From: Vibrio qingdaonensis
Lineage (GTDB): Bacteria > Pseudomonadota > Gammaproteobacteria > Enterobacterales > Vibrionaceae
Length of the DNA: 64,000 nt
Assembly (NCBI RefSeq): GCF_026191675.1
Contig: NZ_JAKRRY010000018.1
Coordinates: forward strand, 42,970-106,969
Direction: 5' to 3'
The position numbers were made by a program, and so were the translations under genes. The number at the start of each line of letters is the position of its first letter. Positions within the stretch are counted from its first letter, which is position 1. The notes below the pieces were generated by a model, which was not told the origin of the DNA, ran no database searches, and saw nothing but the letters and a program-made list of their open reading frames with translations. Positions 54,996 to 64,000 of the stretch are shown here, piece after piece.

Positions 54996-57155
54996 TTAGC
55001 GCTGCCTGACTAAATCGGCAACATCTAAAATGAGCGAAACACGCCCGTCGCCCATAATGGTGGCACCGGAAATACAAGGGATCTTACGAAAGTTGTTTTC
55101 TAGATTTTTAAGAACGACTTGCTGTTGCCCAATTAAGCTGTCGACAAACAATGCAATTATTTTGTTGCCATGCTCTAACAGTACGACAATACCTTCATGC
55201 AGTTCTGTTACGTCCGTATCCAGATTGAAAAACTTATGCAGTCGAAGGATGGGCACGTATTCGTCATGAACTCTGATCATGGTTTCGCCGCTGTTGAGTT
55301 TTTTAAGATCATCGATATTGGGTTGAATTGACTCAACAATATAGGTTAGGGGAATAATATAGACATGTTCTCCCACACAGATAGACATCCCTTCTAATAT
55401 TGCTAAGGTTAGGGGGAGTTGAATGGACATTTTTGTCCCAACCCCCAGTGTTGAACTAATTTCGACAGTGCCACCCATACTGGAGATATTGCGTTTCACC
55501 ACATCCATACCTACGCCACGACCTGATACGGTAGTAACTTGCTCAGCGGTTGAGAAACCGGCAGAAAAGATCAGCTGAAAGATGTCTTGAACATTCATGT
55601 TTTGAGGCAAGTGCATACCATTTTTCTGAGCTTTTTCTACGATTTTTTTTGGGTCAATGCCCAACCCGTCATCTTCAACATGCACAATGACATCACCACC
55701 GCGGTAGACCGCTGAGAGTTTTATTGTGCCTTGCACCGGTTTATTTGCTTTGGTTCTTTCTTCGGGGGATTCAATACCATGATCGATACTATTTCGTATT
55801 AAATGGGTCAGAGGGTCCACCAGTTTTTCCAATAAGCCTTTATCGAGCTGGGTTTGTTCGCCTTCTATAATCAACCTGATGTCTTTATTTAACGAATTAG
55901 ATAAGTCGCGCACGATCCGAGGAAAACGACCGAAAACGGTGCCTATCGGCATCATTCGCACAGACATGACGGAAGCTTGCAGGTCACGAGTATTGCTTTC
56001 TAATTGGTTAAGTCGTGCGGCTAATAACTCGTTAGCGTCCAACCCAAGATCAAAGGTCAGTTTTTGTAACATAGATTGCGTGATGATGAGCTCACCAACT
56101 TGATTGATAAGCTGATCCACTTTTTGTGTACTGACTCGAATCGAAGAAGCCTCGTGTTGCTTGCTTCGAAGTCGAGGGTTCGAACTTCTCTTTCGTTGAG
56201 CAGCGTTATTCGGTTCTTTCGGCACTGGTTGATGGCTTGGTATTGAATCTTGTGCGCGGTGATGCCATCGTTTAATGATGTCATCGACAAGATTGGCTTT
56301 GATGGGTTTCACTAAATAATCGTTCATTCCTGTTTGTAGGCATTTTTGTTTTTCTTCTTCACCGACCATAGCGGTCATTGCGATGATTGTAATACCTTGG
56401 TGCACGTCACCGGCGAGGCCTTCTCTTATGGCTCGGGTTGCTTGGTAACCATCCATTATGGGCATTTGACAATCAAGTAAAATGAATTGATAAGGCTCAT
56501 TGAGTGCGGCATTTAGACTGTCTAACGCTTGTTGGCCATTTTCTGCGATATCCACAAAGGAATATCCCAGTTTACTCAAAGTGAAACTGGCGACTTTTTG
56601 AATCACTTTACTGTCTTCGACCAGTAGGATCTTCAGAGCGGATTTTTCTGAATCAGAAAGATCATGCAGGTTCGAAGAAGGAGGTGTATACGCTGGGTCG
56701 GCGGCTATCGGCGGTTTGGCCGAACAGTCTTCTTTGGACGTCGGGGAAGAAGGGAGTGAACTGAAGTGGTTTAATGCTTCACAGACTTGCTTTATGTGTT
56801 CATTTGAAACCTCCTCTTCATCATCAAATTGATGGGCAGCTTTCAACGACTCAAGTACGTCTCTGGCTTGCAAGAATACATCAACCATTGTTCGTTGTAA
56901 TGATATCTGCCCCGTTCGAAGTTGGTCCAATAGGTTTTCGAGAATGTGCGTTACGTGGGATATGTCATCAAAACCAAAAATCCCGGCACCGCCTTTAATT
57001 GAATGTACGGCTCTAAAAATGGCGTCTAATACCTCTGATGAGACGGACTCGTTGCCACTTTCATTCATTTCTAGCAGCAGCGACTCCATCTCTTCAAGAT
57101 GTTCGGTCATCTCTTCAAAAAAGATTTTCTCAAACTGTTGGGCAGAACCGGACAT
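54996..57155 (-). CDS. cheA: CheA histidine kinase with an internal receiver domain
   Basis: A 719-residue CheA. Order: HPt with the phospho-histidine at residue 51 (AVHSIKGGAGIFGF), a linker, a complete receiver at about 174-298 (acid pair ED at 180-181, phospho-acceptor D228 in LLDCQMPIMDG, K283 in LVKP), the dimerisation helices from about 340 (QKVDQLINQVGELIITQ), the ATPase (IRNSIDHGIESPEER, DDGLGID, GRGVGMD), and the CheW-like domain. The receiver occupies the place of the usual CheY-binding P2 domain. The receiver is intact, while CheB's is not and no CheY is nearby. AGAGAG lies five bases before the ATG. Confidence 0.93.
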   Translation of the reverse strand: MSGSAQQFEKIFFEEMTEHLEEMESLLLEMNESGNESVSSEVLDAIFRAVHSIKGGAGIFGFDDISHVTHILENLLDQLRTGQISLQRTMVDVFLQARDVLESLKAAHQFDDEEEVSNEHIKQVCEALNHFSSLPSSPTSKEDCSAKPPIAADPAYTPPSSNLHDLSDSEKSALKILLVEDSKVIQKVASFTLSKLGYSFVDIAENGQQALDSLNAALNEPYQFILLDCQMPIMDGYQATRAIREGLAGDVHQGITIIAMTAMVGEEEKQKCLQTGMNDYLVKPIKANLVDDIIKRWHHRAQDSIPSHQPVPKEPNNAAQRKRSSNPRLRSKQHEASSIRVSTQKVDQLINQVGELIITQSMLQKLTFDLGLDANELLAARLNQLESNTRDLQASVMSVRMMPIGTVFGRFPRIVRDLSNSLNKDIRLIIEGEQTQLDKGLLEKLVDPLTHLIRNSIDHGIESPEERTKANKPVQGTIKLSAVYRGGDVIVHVEDDGLGIDPKKIVEKAQKNGMHLPQNMNVQDIFQLIFSAGFSTAEQVTTVSGRGVGMDVVKRNISSMGGTVEISSTLGVGTKMSIQLPLTLAILEGMSICVGEHVYIIPLTYIVESIQPNIDDLKKLNSGETMIRVHDEYVPILRLHKFFNLDTDVTELHEGIVVLLEHGNKIIALFVDSLIGQQQVVLKNLENNFRKIPCISGATIMGDGRVSLILDVADLVRQR

Positions 57156-57230
57156 AGTGTCTCTCTATCAATAACCGTATAATGGGTAGCGTTCTAAATA
57201 CCTATTTTGTGACACTGACAAAATAATAAA

Positions 57231-57281
57231 TAGAGCGTGTTAGAAAGCAGTATGGGAAGGAATGATGGGCTTTCAACTATT
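57231..57281 (-). promoter_or_regulatory. Promoter of cheA, in a duplicated segment
   Basis: On the minus strand TTGAAA (57271-57276) and CATACT (57249-57254) are spaced 16 bases, like a sigma-70 promoter. This segment is repeated, with a few substitutions, upstream of cheW2. Confidence 0.55.
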
Positions 57282-57339
57282 TAAGCAGGTTATATTTGAT
57301 ATAATGAACCGTCACATGTAAGCGCCCAGCTCACGGGTG

Positions 57340-57538
57340 AGCAAAGGCATAATTCGAGTTAGTCGGCATGCCTTTTACATGGCGTAATCACACTCACGTA
57401 TAGAGAACATTGCCAATATTCGTCCTCCAACGATTAATTAAACGATGGTATGCGAGGGTCTATTAATACAATAATTGCACGCTTATACACTCGCGTTAAC
57501 GCCAACTTTGATAGAATAAAATTGAGTATTCATCAACG
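57340..57538 (-). pseudogene. Decayed remnant of a second cheR with the start of cheB
   Basis: This gap downstream of mcp2 aligns by eye with the cheR/cheB region downstream of mcp1. Read on the minus strand, the remnant right after the mcp2 stop matches the cheR start with small deletions (GTTAACGCGAGTGTATAA against TTTAACGCTATT...GTGTATAA). A second part matches the cheR position near 50975-51000. After a gap of about 660 bases comes the cheR-stop/cheB-start junction (TATACGTGAGTGTGATTACG against TATACGCGAGTGTGATTATG), then more cheB-like sequence. It has stop codons and cannot encode a working protein. Confidence 0.75.
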
Positions 57539-60370
57539 TCAGAATTCAGACCAATCGTTGTCATCATCATGGTTATGCGACGCTGTTGTTACATAGGCAT
57601 TCTTTTCTCCAAGGTTTGATTCACTGCCACTATTTTGGCTGGAGAGCCTCTGCTCACCCGTATCAAATGCGGCAACATAAATAGCAAGATTGGCGACTTG
57701 CTCTTCTAGGGAGCTAGCGGCTGCGGAACCTTCTTCAACCAAGGCTGAATTCTGCTGTGTGACGTCATCGACTTCTAAAATGGCTCGGGTAACTTGATCA
57801 ATCCCAACACTTTGTTCAACTGAGGCTTGGGTGATTTCCTCAATCAATTGCGCGACTTCTTGAATTGAAACGACTACGCTAGAGATTGATTCGCCTGCCT
57901 GGGTCGCGAGTTTAGAACCTATTTCAATTTTGCGTACAGAGGAGTTGATCAGACTTTCTACTTCTTTTGCTGCGGCAGCGGAACGCTGAGCCAAGTTACG
58001 AACTTCGGTCGCCACAACAGCAAACCCCCGACCTTGTTCACCTGCACGTGCCGCCTCAACGGCGGCATTAAGAGCCAGAATATTGGTTTGAAAGGCAATG
58101 CTGTCGATAACTGAAATAATGTTCATGACTTCTTGTGAGCTGGTATGAATGTCAGCCATGTTTTCCACCACTTGCGTCACGACTTCGCCACCTTTAAGCG
58201 CATTCACCGATGTCTCTTTTGCCAAGTGATTCGCTTGCTTGGAGTGTTCAGAATTTTGTTTAACGGTGATAGTGAGTTCTTCCATACTGGATGAAGTGAC
58301 CTCAAGGCTGCGCGCTTGTTTTTCAGTTCTCTGTGCTAGATCTATATTACCAATCGCTATTTCTTTAGTGGCAGTGTTGATGGTGTCGGCAGAAATTTTT
58401 ATATGCAGAATCATTTCTTTCAATTTGGTGACCGTTAAATTGGAGCTTGTTTTGAGTTCACCAAATGCGCCTGAATAATCTGCAGTAATTTGCGAGGTAA
58501 GATCGCCTTTCGCTAAAGAGGAGAGGACGGCAACGATATCGGTTAAGCTCACTTCACTGATTTCTAATAGGCGATTCATATTGCCGCAAAGCATCGTGAA
58601 AAAAGTATTTTTTCCGTCCAGAGCCATGCGCTGAGAAAAGTCACCTTCGACCGCTGATTGAATGACATGTTCAATTTCCTTTTCGACGCCTATTTCCGCG
58701 GTTCGATCTACCCATTCAGTCACATAGCCAATTTGTTTCCCGGACTCATCAATAACAGGGTTACTGACGATGTTAAATATTCTGCCATTAATGTCGATTT
58801 CTTGAGTTTGTTCAACCCCAGCAGTATGCGGGATATCATGCCCACTTTGTTGGTAATTATTTGAATGTCGATTTTTCTGATGTATAGTGACTAAATTAAG
58901 GTCGTTGATATTTAAGCCCAATAATCCTTTGGCATCAAAATCGGCTGAATAACTTTTTAATTCTTTTTCGGCTTGTGTGAACATACCAATAATCGACGGG
59001 TTAACATAGATGATGGTGTTGTCGTTATCTACAATCATCATGTTAGTACTCACGTTATCAAGGGCAATTTTAATACGCGTCGCTGCGATGGCCTTTTGAC
59101 GAACGCTTTCCATATTATACGCTAACTGTACTTTCATTATTTTTAGTGATTGTAATACTTGTCCAATTTCATCATTTTTTTCAACGTTAATCTCAAAGAG
59201 ATAGTCTTTTTTAACAAGGCGAGTAAAGTAACGTCGAATATCACTTAATCTAGAGTTAATATCTCGGTTGAAGATAAAGGCAAAGATTAGATACGCGACA
59301 ATGAAAAATAGCGTAATAACCGACGATAGCGCGACTTCAAGCCAAAAAACGTACTTGCTTTCTTCATAAATCTCATGAGATTGCTGTCGGTTTTCTAAAA
59401 TAAGCTCGCCAATGGACTGTTCGTAAGTTGAAATCTCAGATATGAACGCGAGGATGAGTGAGCGAAAGTCAGCATTACTGCGCTGACTTTCGTCACTAGA
59501 AGATAACGTTGAATAAACCTCTACTAGTGATGTGGCAGCTAACCGATCGCTTTGTTCGGCGATGATGTGGTATTTCTCGATTTTAGAGTTATGTTCTAAG
59601 TCAAATTTATCGATCAGGCTAGCAGTAATTTGCTTTAGTGTTAAGGCATTGTCTTTAAGCGTTTGGCTGATATTAGTGTATTGTTCCAAGTCATTAGTTA
59701 CGGTTAGGGGTTGCAACAATAGTCGATTTTCAGCCCACAGTTTATCGATGGCGAGTAGATGGGAATAAGATTCAATGTGGCTGTTATAAAGGTGTTCAAC
59801 TGCTTCTTTTTCAGTGTATGAACTGTGTATACCGATGCCGAGCACGGTGAAAAGAGATATCGTAGCGATCAATACTAAACCGAATAGACGTTGTTTGATG
59901 GTAAGCGCATTAAGTGAGTGTGCGTTTTGTTTTTTAACCACTTTCCCACGTTTGATGACGAGATCACCCTGTTCACCTTCTTTGAATAGTGAGTATTGAA
60001 TCTTTATTTTTTCTAGATCAACCTTATTAGGTATTGAGCGAACGGACATAAAACCAAGTTGAACCCCATCTTTGTATAAAGGGGTCACATCGGATTTTAC
60101 CCAATAATATCCACCGCTTTTTTGTCGGTTCTTGATAATACCTGACCAGCAATTCCCTAAGTTAATTTCTCGCCAAAAATCTTCGAATACCTCTTTAGGC
60201 ATATCTGGATGGCGGACGATGTTATGCGGGCTACCTAATAGCTCGTCTCGTGAATACCCACTGACTCGAACGAAATTATCGTCAGCATAGGTAATGTTCC
60301 CTGACATGTCAGTCGTCGAGACGAGTATTTCATTTTCCTGAATGAGGTATTCTCTATCTTCATTGTTCAT
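57539..60370 (-). CDS. Methyl-accepting chemoreceptor, Aer-like PAS plus one PAS (mcp2)
   Basis: A 943-residue paralogue of mcp1: Aer-like PAS at the N-terminus, membrane helix, periplasmic helical domain, second helix, HAMP, one PAS domain (mcp1 has two) and the signalling domain ([20 protein letters not shown]). The ends of the two receptors are almost the same, including the DWSEF tail. Most differences lie in the periplasmic domain (for example [15 protein letters not shown] against [15 protein letters not shown]), so the two may sense different ligands. The ATG at 60370 is chosen as for mcp1 and overlaps cheW2 by eleven bases. Confidence 0.92.
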   Translation of the reverse strand: MNNEDREYLIQENEILVSTTDMSGNITYADDNFVRVSGYSRDELLGSPHNIVRHPDMPKEVFEDFWREINLGNCWSGIIKNRQKSGGYYWVKSDVTPLYKDGVQLGFMSVRSIPNKVDLEKIKIQYSLFKEGEQGDLVIKRGKVVKKQNAHSLNALTIKQRLFGLVLIATISLFTVLGIGIHSSYTEKEAVEHLYNSHIESYSHLLAIDKLWAENRLLLQPLTVTNDLEQYTNISQTLKDNALTLKQITASLIDKFDLEHNSKIEKYHIIAEQSDRLAATSLVEVYSTLSSSDESQRSNADFRSLILAFISEISTYEQSIGELILENRQQSHEIYEESKYVFWLEVALSSVITLFFIVAYLIFAFIFNRDINSRLSDIRRYFTRLVKKDYLFEINVEKNDEIGQVLQSLKIMKVQLAYNMESVRQKAIAATRIKIALDNVSTNMMIVDNDNTIIYVNPSIIGMFTQAEKELKSYSADFDAKGLLGLNINDLNLVTIHQKNRHSNNYQQSGHDIPHTAGVEQTQEIDINGRIFNIVSNPVIDESGKQIGYVTEWVDRTAEIGVEKEIEHVIQSAVEGDFSQRMALDGKNTFFTMLCGNMNRLLEISEVSLTDIVAVLSSLAKGDLTSQITADYSGAFGELKTSSNLTVTKLKEMILHIKISADTINTATKEIAIGNIDLAQRTEKQARSLEVTSSSMEELTITVKQNSEHSKQANHLAKETSVNALKGGEVVTQVVENMADIHTSSQEVMNIISVIDSIAFQTNILALNAAVEAARAGEQGRGFAVVATEVRNLAQRSAAAAKEVESLINSSVRKIEIGSKLATQAGESISSVVVSIQEVAQLIEEITQASVEQSVGIDQVTRAILEVDDVTQQNSALVEEGSAAASSLEEQVANLAIYVAAFDTGEQRLSSQNSGSESNLGEKNAYVTTASHNHDDDNDWSEF

Positions 60371-60905
60371 GATCATGACCTTTCTTAGTTTCATGAGCTG
60401 GCGAGCTGTCAGTTTCAATTTGGTTAAATAGCGCCATATCTTGGCTGCTCATTAATTTATTTATGTGAATCAAGATGAGCATCAACTCATTTTGTGACGC
60501 AAGCCCTTTAATGTATTTTGTGTCTAATGCACTGGCAAAATCAGGGGGAGGCTGCACATCGACCGTGTCGAGCAATAGCACATCTGCGACACTATCTACG
60601 ACAATACCGACAATGCGTTCATCAATATTTAAGATAATAACAACGGTCATGTCATGGTACGTAATATCAGACAATTTAAACTTAATACGCATATCTACAA
60701 TGGGTATAACCACACCACGTAAATTCATTACGCCCTTAATATAAGCGGGCATATTGGCGATAGCGGTGACTTGGCCATAAGTTCTGATCTCTTGGACAGT
60801 GAGAATATCAATGCCGTAGTACTCTTGACCTAGCCAGAACGTGAGGTATTCGTTGGCTACCGCTTTTATATTGTTGCCTGAATTGTTCTTGATGCTTGAT
60901 GTCAT
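60360..60905 (-). CDS. cheW: CheW coupling protein (copy 2)
   Basis: A 181-residue CheW nearly identical to copy 1; differences are concentrated in the first 15 residues ([20 protein letters not shown]) and a few later positions. GGAA lies seven bases before the ATG. It is the first gene of the cluster in transcription order and, with mcp2, forms the duplicated half. Two CheW copies feeding one CheA may simply raise dosage. Confidence 0.92.
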   Translation of the reverse strand: MTSSIKNNSGNNIKAVANEYLTFWLGQEYYGIDILTVQEIRTYGQVTAIANMPAYIKGVMNLRGVVIPIVDMRIKFKLSDITYHDMTVVIILNIDERIVGIVVDSVADVLLLDTVDVQPPPDFASALDTKYIKGLASQNELMLILIHINKLMSSQDMALFNQIETDSSPAHETKKGHDHEQ

Positions 60906-60960
60906 GGTAAGTTCCGCGTTTACTAGCGTTTATAATCTGAAATACTGATAAAAAAGTGAG

Positions 60961-61013
60961 TAGAGCCTGTTAGGAAGCAGTATGGTAAGGAATGCTTGTC
61001 TTTCAAATAATTC
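60961..61013 (-). promoter_or_regulatory. Promoter of cheW2, copy of the cheA upstream segment
   Basis: TTGAAA (61001-61006) and CATACT (60979-60984) on the minus strand are spaced 16 bases. The 50-base segment matches that upstream of cheA. The rest of the 60906-61198 gap shows no further feature apart from the tldD ribosome site. Confidence 0.55.
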
Positions 61014-61198
61014 CGAGCATTTTAGTTGTGTTTGAGAAGGGAACTCTGCCGCTAAAAATGATAGAGTCCTAATTGTCGCTATAGGCTTTTATCCATTTAA
61101 TTGAACCAATAACTTCTATTAAATCGCGCCGTCGTCTTCTTCATACTTTAAGATCTTAGTGGTTAAGGAAGGCGACAATCAACGAGCAAGGAGAGTTA

Positions 61199-62584
61199 AT
61201 GCTTAATTCTGAAACAGCGAAAGCGGTGATCGATCATGCACTTTTTTTGGGGGCTGATTTCGCCGAATTATTCGTTGAACATCATCAAACTAGCACTGTC
61301 CAGATTGCGTCAAGCGAAGTGGACAAAGTCAATTCAGGTATCGATTTTGGTATTGGTATCCGTCTTTTTTTCGGTTACAAAGTACTTTACGGTTACACCA
61401 ACAGCACAAATGAAGCGGAATTAAAACGCGTTACGTCGCTGCTGGCTGCAAAAGATAAACGCGATCAAATCGCCTCTGCGGGTAGCTTGAACCTAAATCG
61501 CTATCCACTTCAACATCGTTGCCGCCTACCTTTGGGAAAAGACGCGAACCTAGATTCAAAGATTGAATTTCTACTTAACGTTGATCAGGCAACGCGTTCT
61601 GAAAGTGAATACATCAGCCAATTTATTGGCAGCGTACTGCAGCGTGAACAACAGGTTTCTATCTTTAATTCTGACGGTCTGCATGTGGATGATACTCGTC
61701 ACTACATTCGTGTCGCGGGAAATACGGTTGCGCAGAAAGATAACGAGCAATCTTCAGGTTCGGAAGGCCCTGGTGCGCTAGCTGGTTGGGAATTTAGTGA
61801 GCAACTGGATGCGAGGGAGCTTGGTCAAACCATCGCCCAGCAAGCATTGGTGAAGTTGGGAGCGGATGCGTGTCCATCAGGCGAAATGCCAGTAGTGATA
61901 GGCAATGGTTTTGGTGGTGTTATCTTCCATGAAGCATGTGGTCACTTGCTTGAAACCACGTCGGTTGCGAAAAAGGCCTCGGTATTTCATGACAAAATGG
62001 GTGAAATGATTGCGAACAGCGCGGTTAATGCGGTGGATGATGGCACGATGACCAACGAGTGGGGATCCATTCATGTTGACGATGAAGGCATGCCAACGCA
62101 GCGTACCCAACTCATTAAAGACGGTAAGCTCTCCAGTTTTATGGTCGATAAAATGGGAGGCCTGAAGACGGGCTATGAGCCGACCGGATCTGGACGTCGC
62201 CAAAACTACAAATTCGCCCCGACATCACGGATGCGTAATACTTTCATTGAAGAAGGAAAACATTCGCTCGATGAGATGCTGGCGGGAATAGAGCGCGGTA
62301 TTTACGCGAAAAAAATGGGTGGTGGCTCTGTGCAACCGGGAACGGGCGAATTTAACTTTGCTGTTCGCGAAGCCTATTTGATCGAAAACGGTAAAATTAC
62401 CAAGCCTTTAAAAACGGCAACACTGATTAGTACCGGACCAAAAGTACTGCAAGAAATTAGCATGGTCGGCAAAGACATGGCACTTGCCCCTGGTATGTGT
62501 GGCTCGGTGAGTGGCGCGGTGCCAACAACGGTCGGTCAGCCTTCGCTGAAAGTGGACAATATCTTAGTTGGAGGCGGTAACTAA
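61199..62584 (+). CDS. TldD-family metalloprotease subunit
   Basis: A 461-residue catalytic subunit of a TldD/TldE protease. The zinc motif is HEACGH (HExxxH), with the third ligand in the conserved C-terminal part (SMVGKDMALAPGMCGS). TldD/TldE pairs cut unfolded peptides, for example in microcin B17 maturation and CcdA degradation in E. coli. The sequence differs from E. coli TldD in many places (for example its HEAVGH region), so this is probably a second, paralogous pair and I give no gene symbol. GGAGAG is four bases before the ATG. It overlaps the TldE gene by one base. Confidence 0.88.
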   Translation: MLNSETAKAVIDHALFLGADFAELFVEHHQTSTVQIASSEVDKVNSGIDFGIGIRLFFGYKVLYGYTNSTNEAELKRVTSLLAAKDKRDQIASAGSLNLNRYPLQHRCRLPLGKDANLDSKIEFLLNVDQATRSESEYISQFIGSVLQREQQVSIFNSDGLHVDDTRHYIRVAGNTVAQKDNEQSSGSEGPGALAGWEFSEQLDARELGQTIAQQALVKLGADACPSGEMPVVIGNGFGGVIFHEACGHLLETTSVAKKASVFHDKMGEMIANSAVNAVDDGTMTNEWGSIHVDDEGMPTQRTQLIKDGKLSSFMVDKMGGLKTGYEPTGSGRRQNYKFAPTSRMRNTFIEEGKHSLDEMLAGIERGIYAKKMGGGSVQPGTGEFNFAVREAYLIENGKITKPLKTATLISTGPKVLQEISMVGKDMALAPGMCGSVSGAVPTTVGQPSLKVDNILVGGGN

Positions 62585-63957
62585 TGAGTCAAGAACGGAT
62601 GAGTCAAGAACAAATGAGCCAGCAACAAACACTTATTAATTCGATTGATCACGTGCTGTCTGAAGCGAAACGTCAAGGGGCTGAAGCTGATGTCATTGTT
62701 AATCGCAATAGCAGCTTTTCTCTTAAAGCGAACCAAGGTCAGCTAGATGAGTATAAGGTGAGCTCAAGTCAAGTACTGGGGGTGCGAGTGGTAAAAGACG
62801 CTCGGGTAGCAACCAGTTACTCAGAGTCACTAGAGCAGCCAAGCCTAGATTTAATGCTAACGAATGCCTTACAAAGTGCGCGTTTCTCTAAGCAAGATGG
62901 GCATCAAAGTATTCGCTGCGTAGAGAGCGTAATTACAACGGATATCGCGGAAATTGCTCAACAAGACACCACGTCAGTAGATGAAAAAATCGCGCTGTCC
63001 TTAGCACTGGAGCAAGGTGTTGTTTCGCGTCCTTATGCGACCAGTTCCCCTTACAACGGCTACAGTGACGGTGAAGCGCAACTGATCATTGCCAATACTC
63101 AAGGGACAATGTGTCAGCACTTTGAGCGTTCATTTAGTTGCTATGCGTATACGCTGTTTGAAAAAGACGGCAAACAATCTATGGCAGGTAAGGTGTCGGT
63201 AGGTCGTCGTTTTGACGAGTTAGACGCAGCATTCTGCATTGATGAGGGTTATAACCTTGCTCGGGATTTAATTGAAGGCGCTCCCGTTGCCACTGGCAAT
63301 TACTCTGCAATTTTTAACGTTAATGCGTTAAGCAGCCTATTTGCTGCCTTTGGCAGTGCGTTTTCCGGTGTCAGCGCAATGAAAGGTATCACGCCACTCG
63401 CTGACAAGCTTGGACAATCTGTGGCGAGTGAGTTGATTACATTAACGGACGCTGCGTATATGCCGAACGGTATGGCCATTGCCGCTTTTGATAGTGAAGG
63501 GTTTGCCACTCAAGATAATATTCTTATCGCCGATGGTCGGTTGAATACGTTACTGCATAACAGCCAAACAGCAAGTTACTTAGGCGCAACGTCAACGGCA
63601 AGTGCGTCTCGTGGGGCCAAGTCGAGCTTAGATGTATCCGCTAATCATAAACTTATAGCATCAGGTAACAGCAGCGTCTCAGAGGTAAAAGCTGGCGAAT
63701 ATTTGGAGCTTATTGAATTGCAAGGCGTGCATTCCGGGGCGGACGCGGTCAGTGGTGATTTCTCATTTGGTGCGAGTGGCTTCTTATGTAGAGATGGCCA
63801 ACGTGTTCAGCCCGTACGCGGCATCACGGTTGCAGGGAATTTCTATAAAATGTTGAAAGAAGTAGAAGCGGTAGGGGAGATTCAGCTTATCAACGATAGC
63901 CGTACCTTCTTTGCGCCTGACATTCGCTTTGCTCGCTTGAGTATTGGCGGTAAATAG
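62584..63957 (+). CDS. TldE/PmbA-family protease subunit
   Basis: A 457-residue partner of the TldD-type subunit, without the HExxxH motif, as is usual for TldE. Landmarks are the N-terminal AEADVIVNRNSSFSLKANQGQ and the C-terminal GVHSGADAVSGDFSFGASGF. The N-terminus is a threefold near-repeat (MSQER MSQEQ MSQQQ) with three in-frame ATG codons 15 bases apart. GGAGG lies eight bases before the first one, so I use that start. It is translated from the same mRNA as the TldD gene. Stop at 63957; the last 43 bases of the window show nothing more. Confidence 0.88.
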   Translation: MSQERMSQEQMSQQQTLINSIDHVLSEAKRQGAEADVIVNRNSSFSLKANQGQLDEYKVSSSQVLGVRVVKDARVATSYSESLEQPSLDLMLTNALQSARFSKQDGHQSIRCVESVITTDIAEIAQQDTTSVDEKIALSLALEQGVVSRPYATSSPYNGYSDGEAQLIIANTQGTMCQHFERSFSCYAYTLFEKDGKQSMAGKVSVGRRFDELDAAFCIDEGYNLARDLIEGAPVATGNYSAIFNVNALSSLFAAFGSAFSGVSAMKGITPLADKLGQSVASELITLTDAAYMPNGMAIAAFDSEGFATQDNILIADGRLNTLLHNSQTASYLGATSTASASRGAKSSLDVSANHKLIASGNSSVSEVKAGEYLELIELQGVHSGADAVSGDFSFGASGFLCRDGQRVQPVRGITVAGNFYKMLKEVEAVGEIQLINDSRTFFAPDIRFARLSIGGK

Positions 63958-64000
63958 CGAGTTATTGCGCGATGTTAGTTACCTAAAGGGGCTCGATTGA

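Noticed and set aside
57156..57538. A small cheY- or cheD-like gene between cheA and mcp2
   Set aside because: No open frame of adequate length; the sequence instead aligns with cheR and the cheB start as decayed pieces.

Overview
The window looks like a chromosome segment of a marine gammaproteobacterium, most probably a Vibrio or a close relative. The evidence is a vpsL-M-N-O-like exopolysaccharide operon, a divergent second-type adenylosuccinate synthetase (PurA2-like), a PhoX phosphatase behind a Pho box, a TldD/TldE pair, and general protein similarity to Vibrionaceae. All of this is judged by reading; no database search was run. No rRNA, tRNA, CRISPR array, insertion sequence or prophage gene was recognised.

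Layout. (1) 1-8.5 kb is a housekeeping/accessory mix: the 3' part of an AraC-type regulator, a DCC (DUF393) protein, an M50 protease-like membrane protein, a U32-family protein, an MsbA-related ABC exporter, a GST-like protein and a small membrane protein. (2) 8.5-22.4 kb is one long operon for an exopolysaccharide: initiating sugar-phosphate transferase, outer-membrane barrel, Wza-like export protein, Wzc-like co-polymerase with a broken kinase site, flippase, polymerase, three glycosyltransferases, a small membrane protein and a secreted DUF4832-type protein. Nearly all genes overlap or abut. Its leader contains inverted repeats that could form a pseudoknot or switch. (3) 22.5-26.1 kb holds a DEAD-box helicase, purA2 and a LysR regulator. 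(4) 26.3-46.8 kb is a surface-protein export region: a heterodimeric MdlAB-like ABC exporter, a 3904-residue VCBS/cadherin-like adhesin without RTX repeats, and on the other strand a type I secretion operon (membrane-fusion protein plus two ABC proteins). Both of those ABC proteins have lost key nucleotide-binding motifs. (5) 47.1-49.0 kb is a Tat-exported PhoX phosphatase. (6) 49.2-60.9 kb is a chemosensory cluster on the minus strand: cheW2, mcp2, a decayed cheR/cheB remnant, a CheA with an internal receiver, cheW1, mcp1, cheR and cheB. It has clearly undergone segmental duplication. CheB lacks its phospho-acceptor aspartate and there is no CheY, CheZ or CheD. (7) 61.2-64.0 kb is a TldD/TldE protease pair.

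How the parts may work together. The exopolysaccharide operon and the giant adhesin both point to biofilm or surface colonisation. The chemosensory cluster has Aer-like PAS receptors and may report redox or internal energy state. The strongest candidates for something undescribed are the type I secretion operon whose two ABC subunits look unable to hydrolyse ATP, sited next to an RTX-less adhesin and an apparently competent ABC heterodimer, and the chemosensory array whose only intact receiver in the window lies inside CheA.
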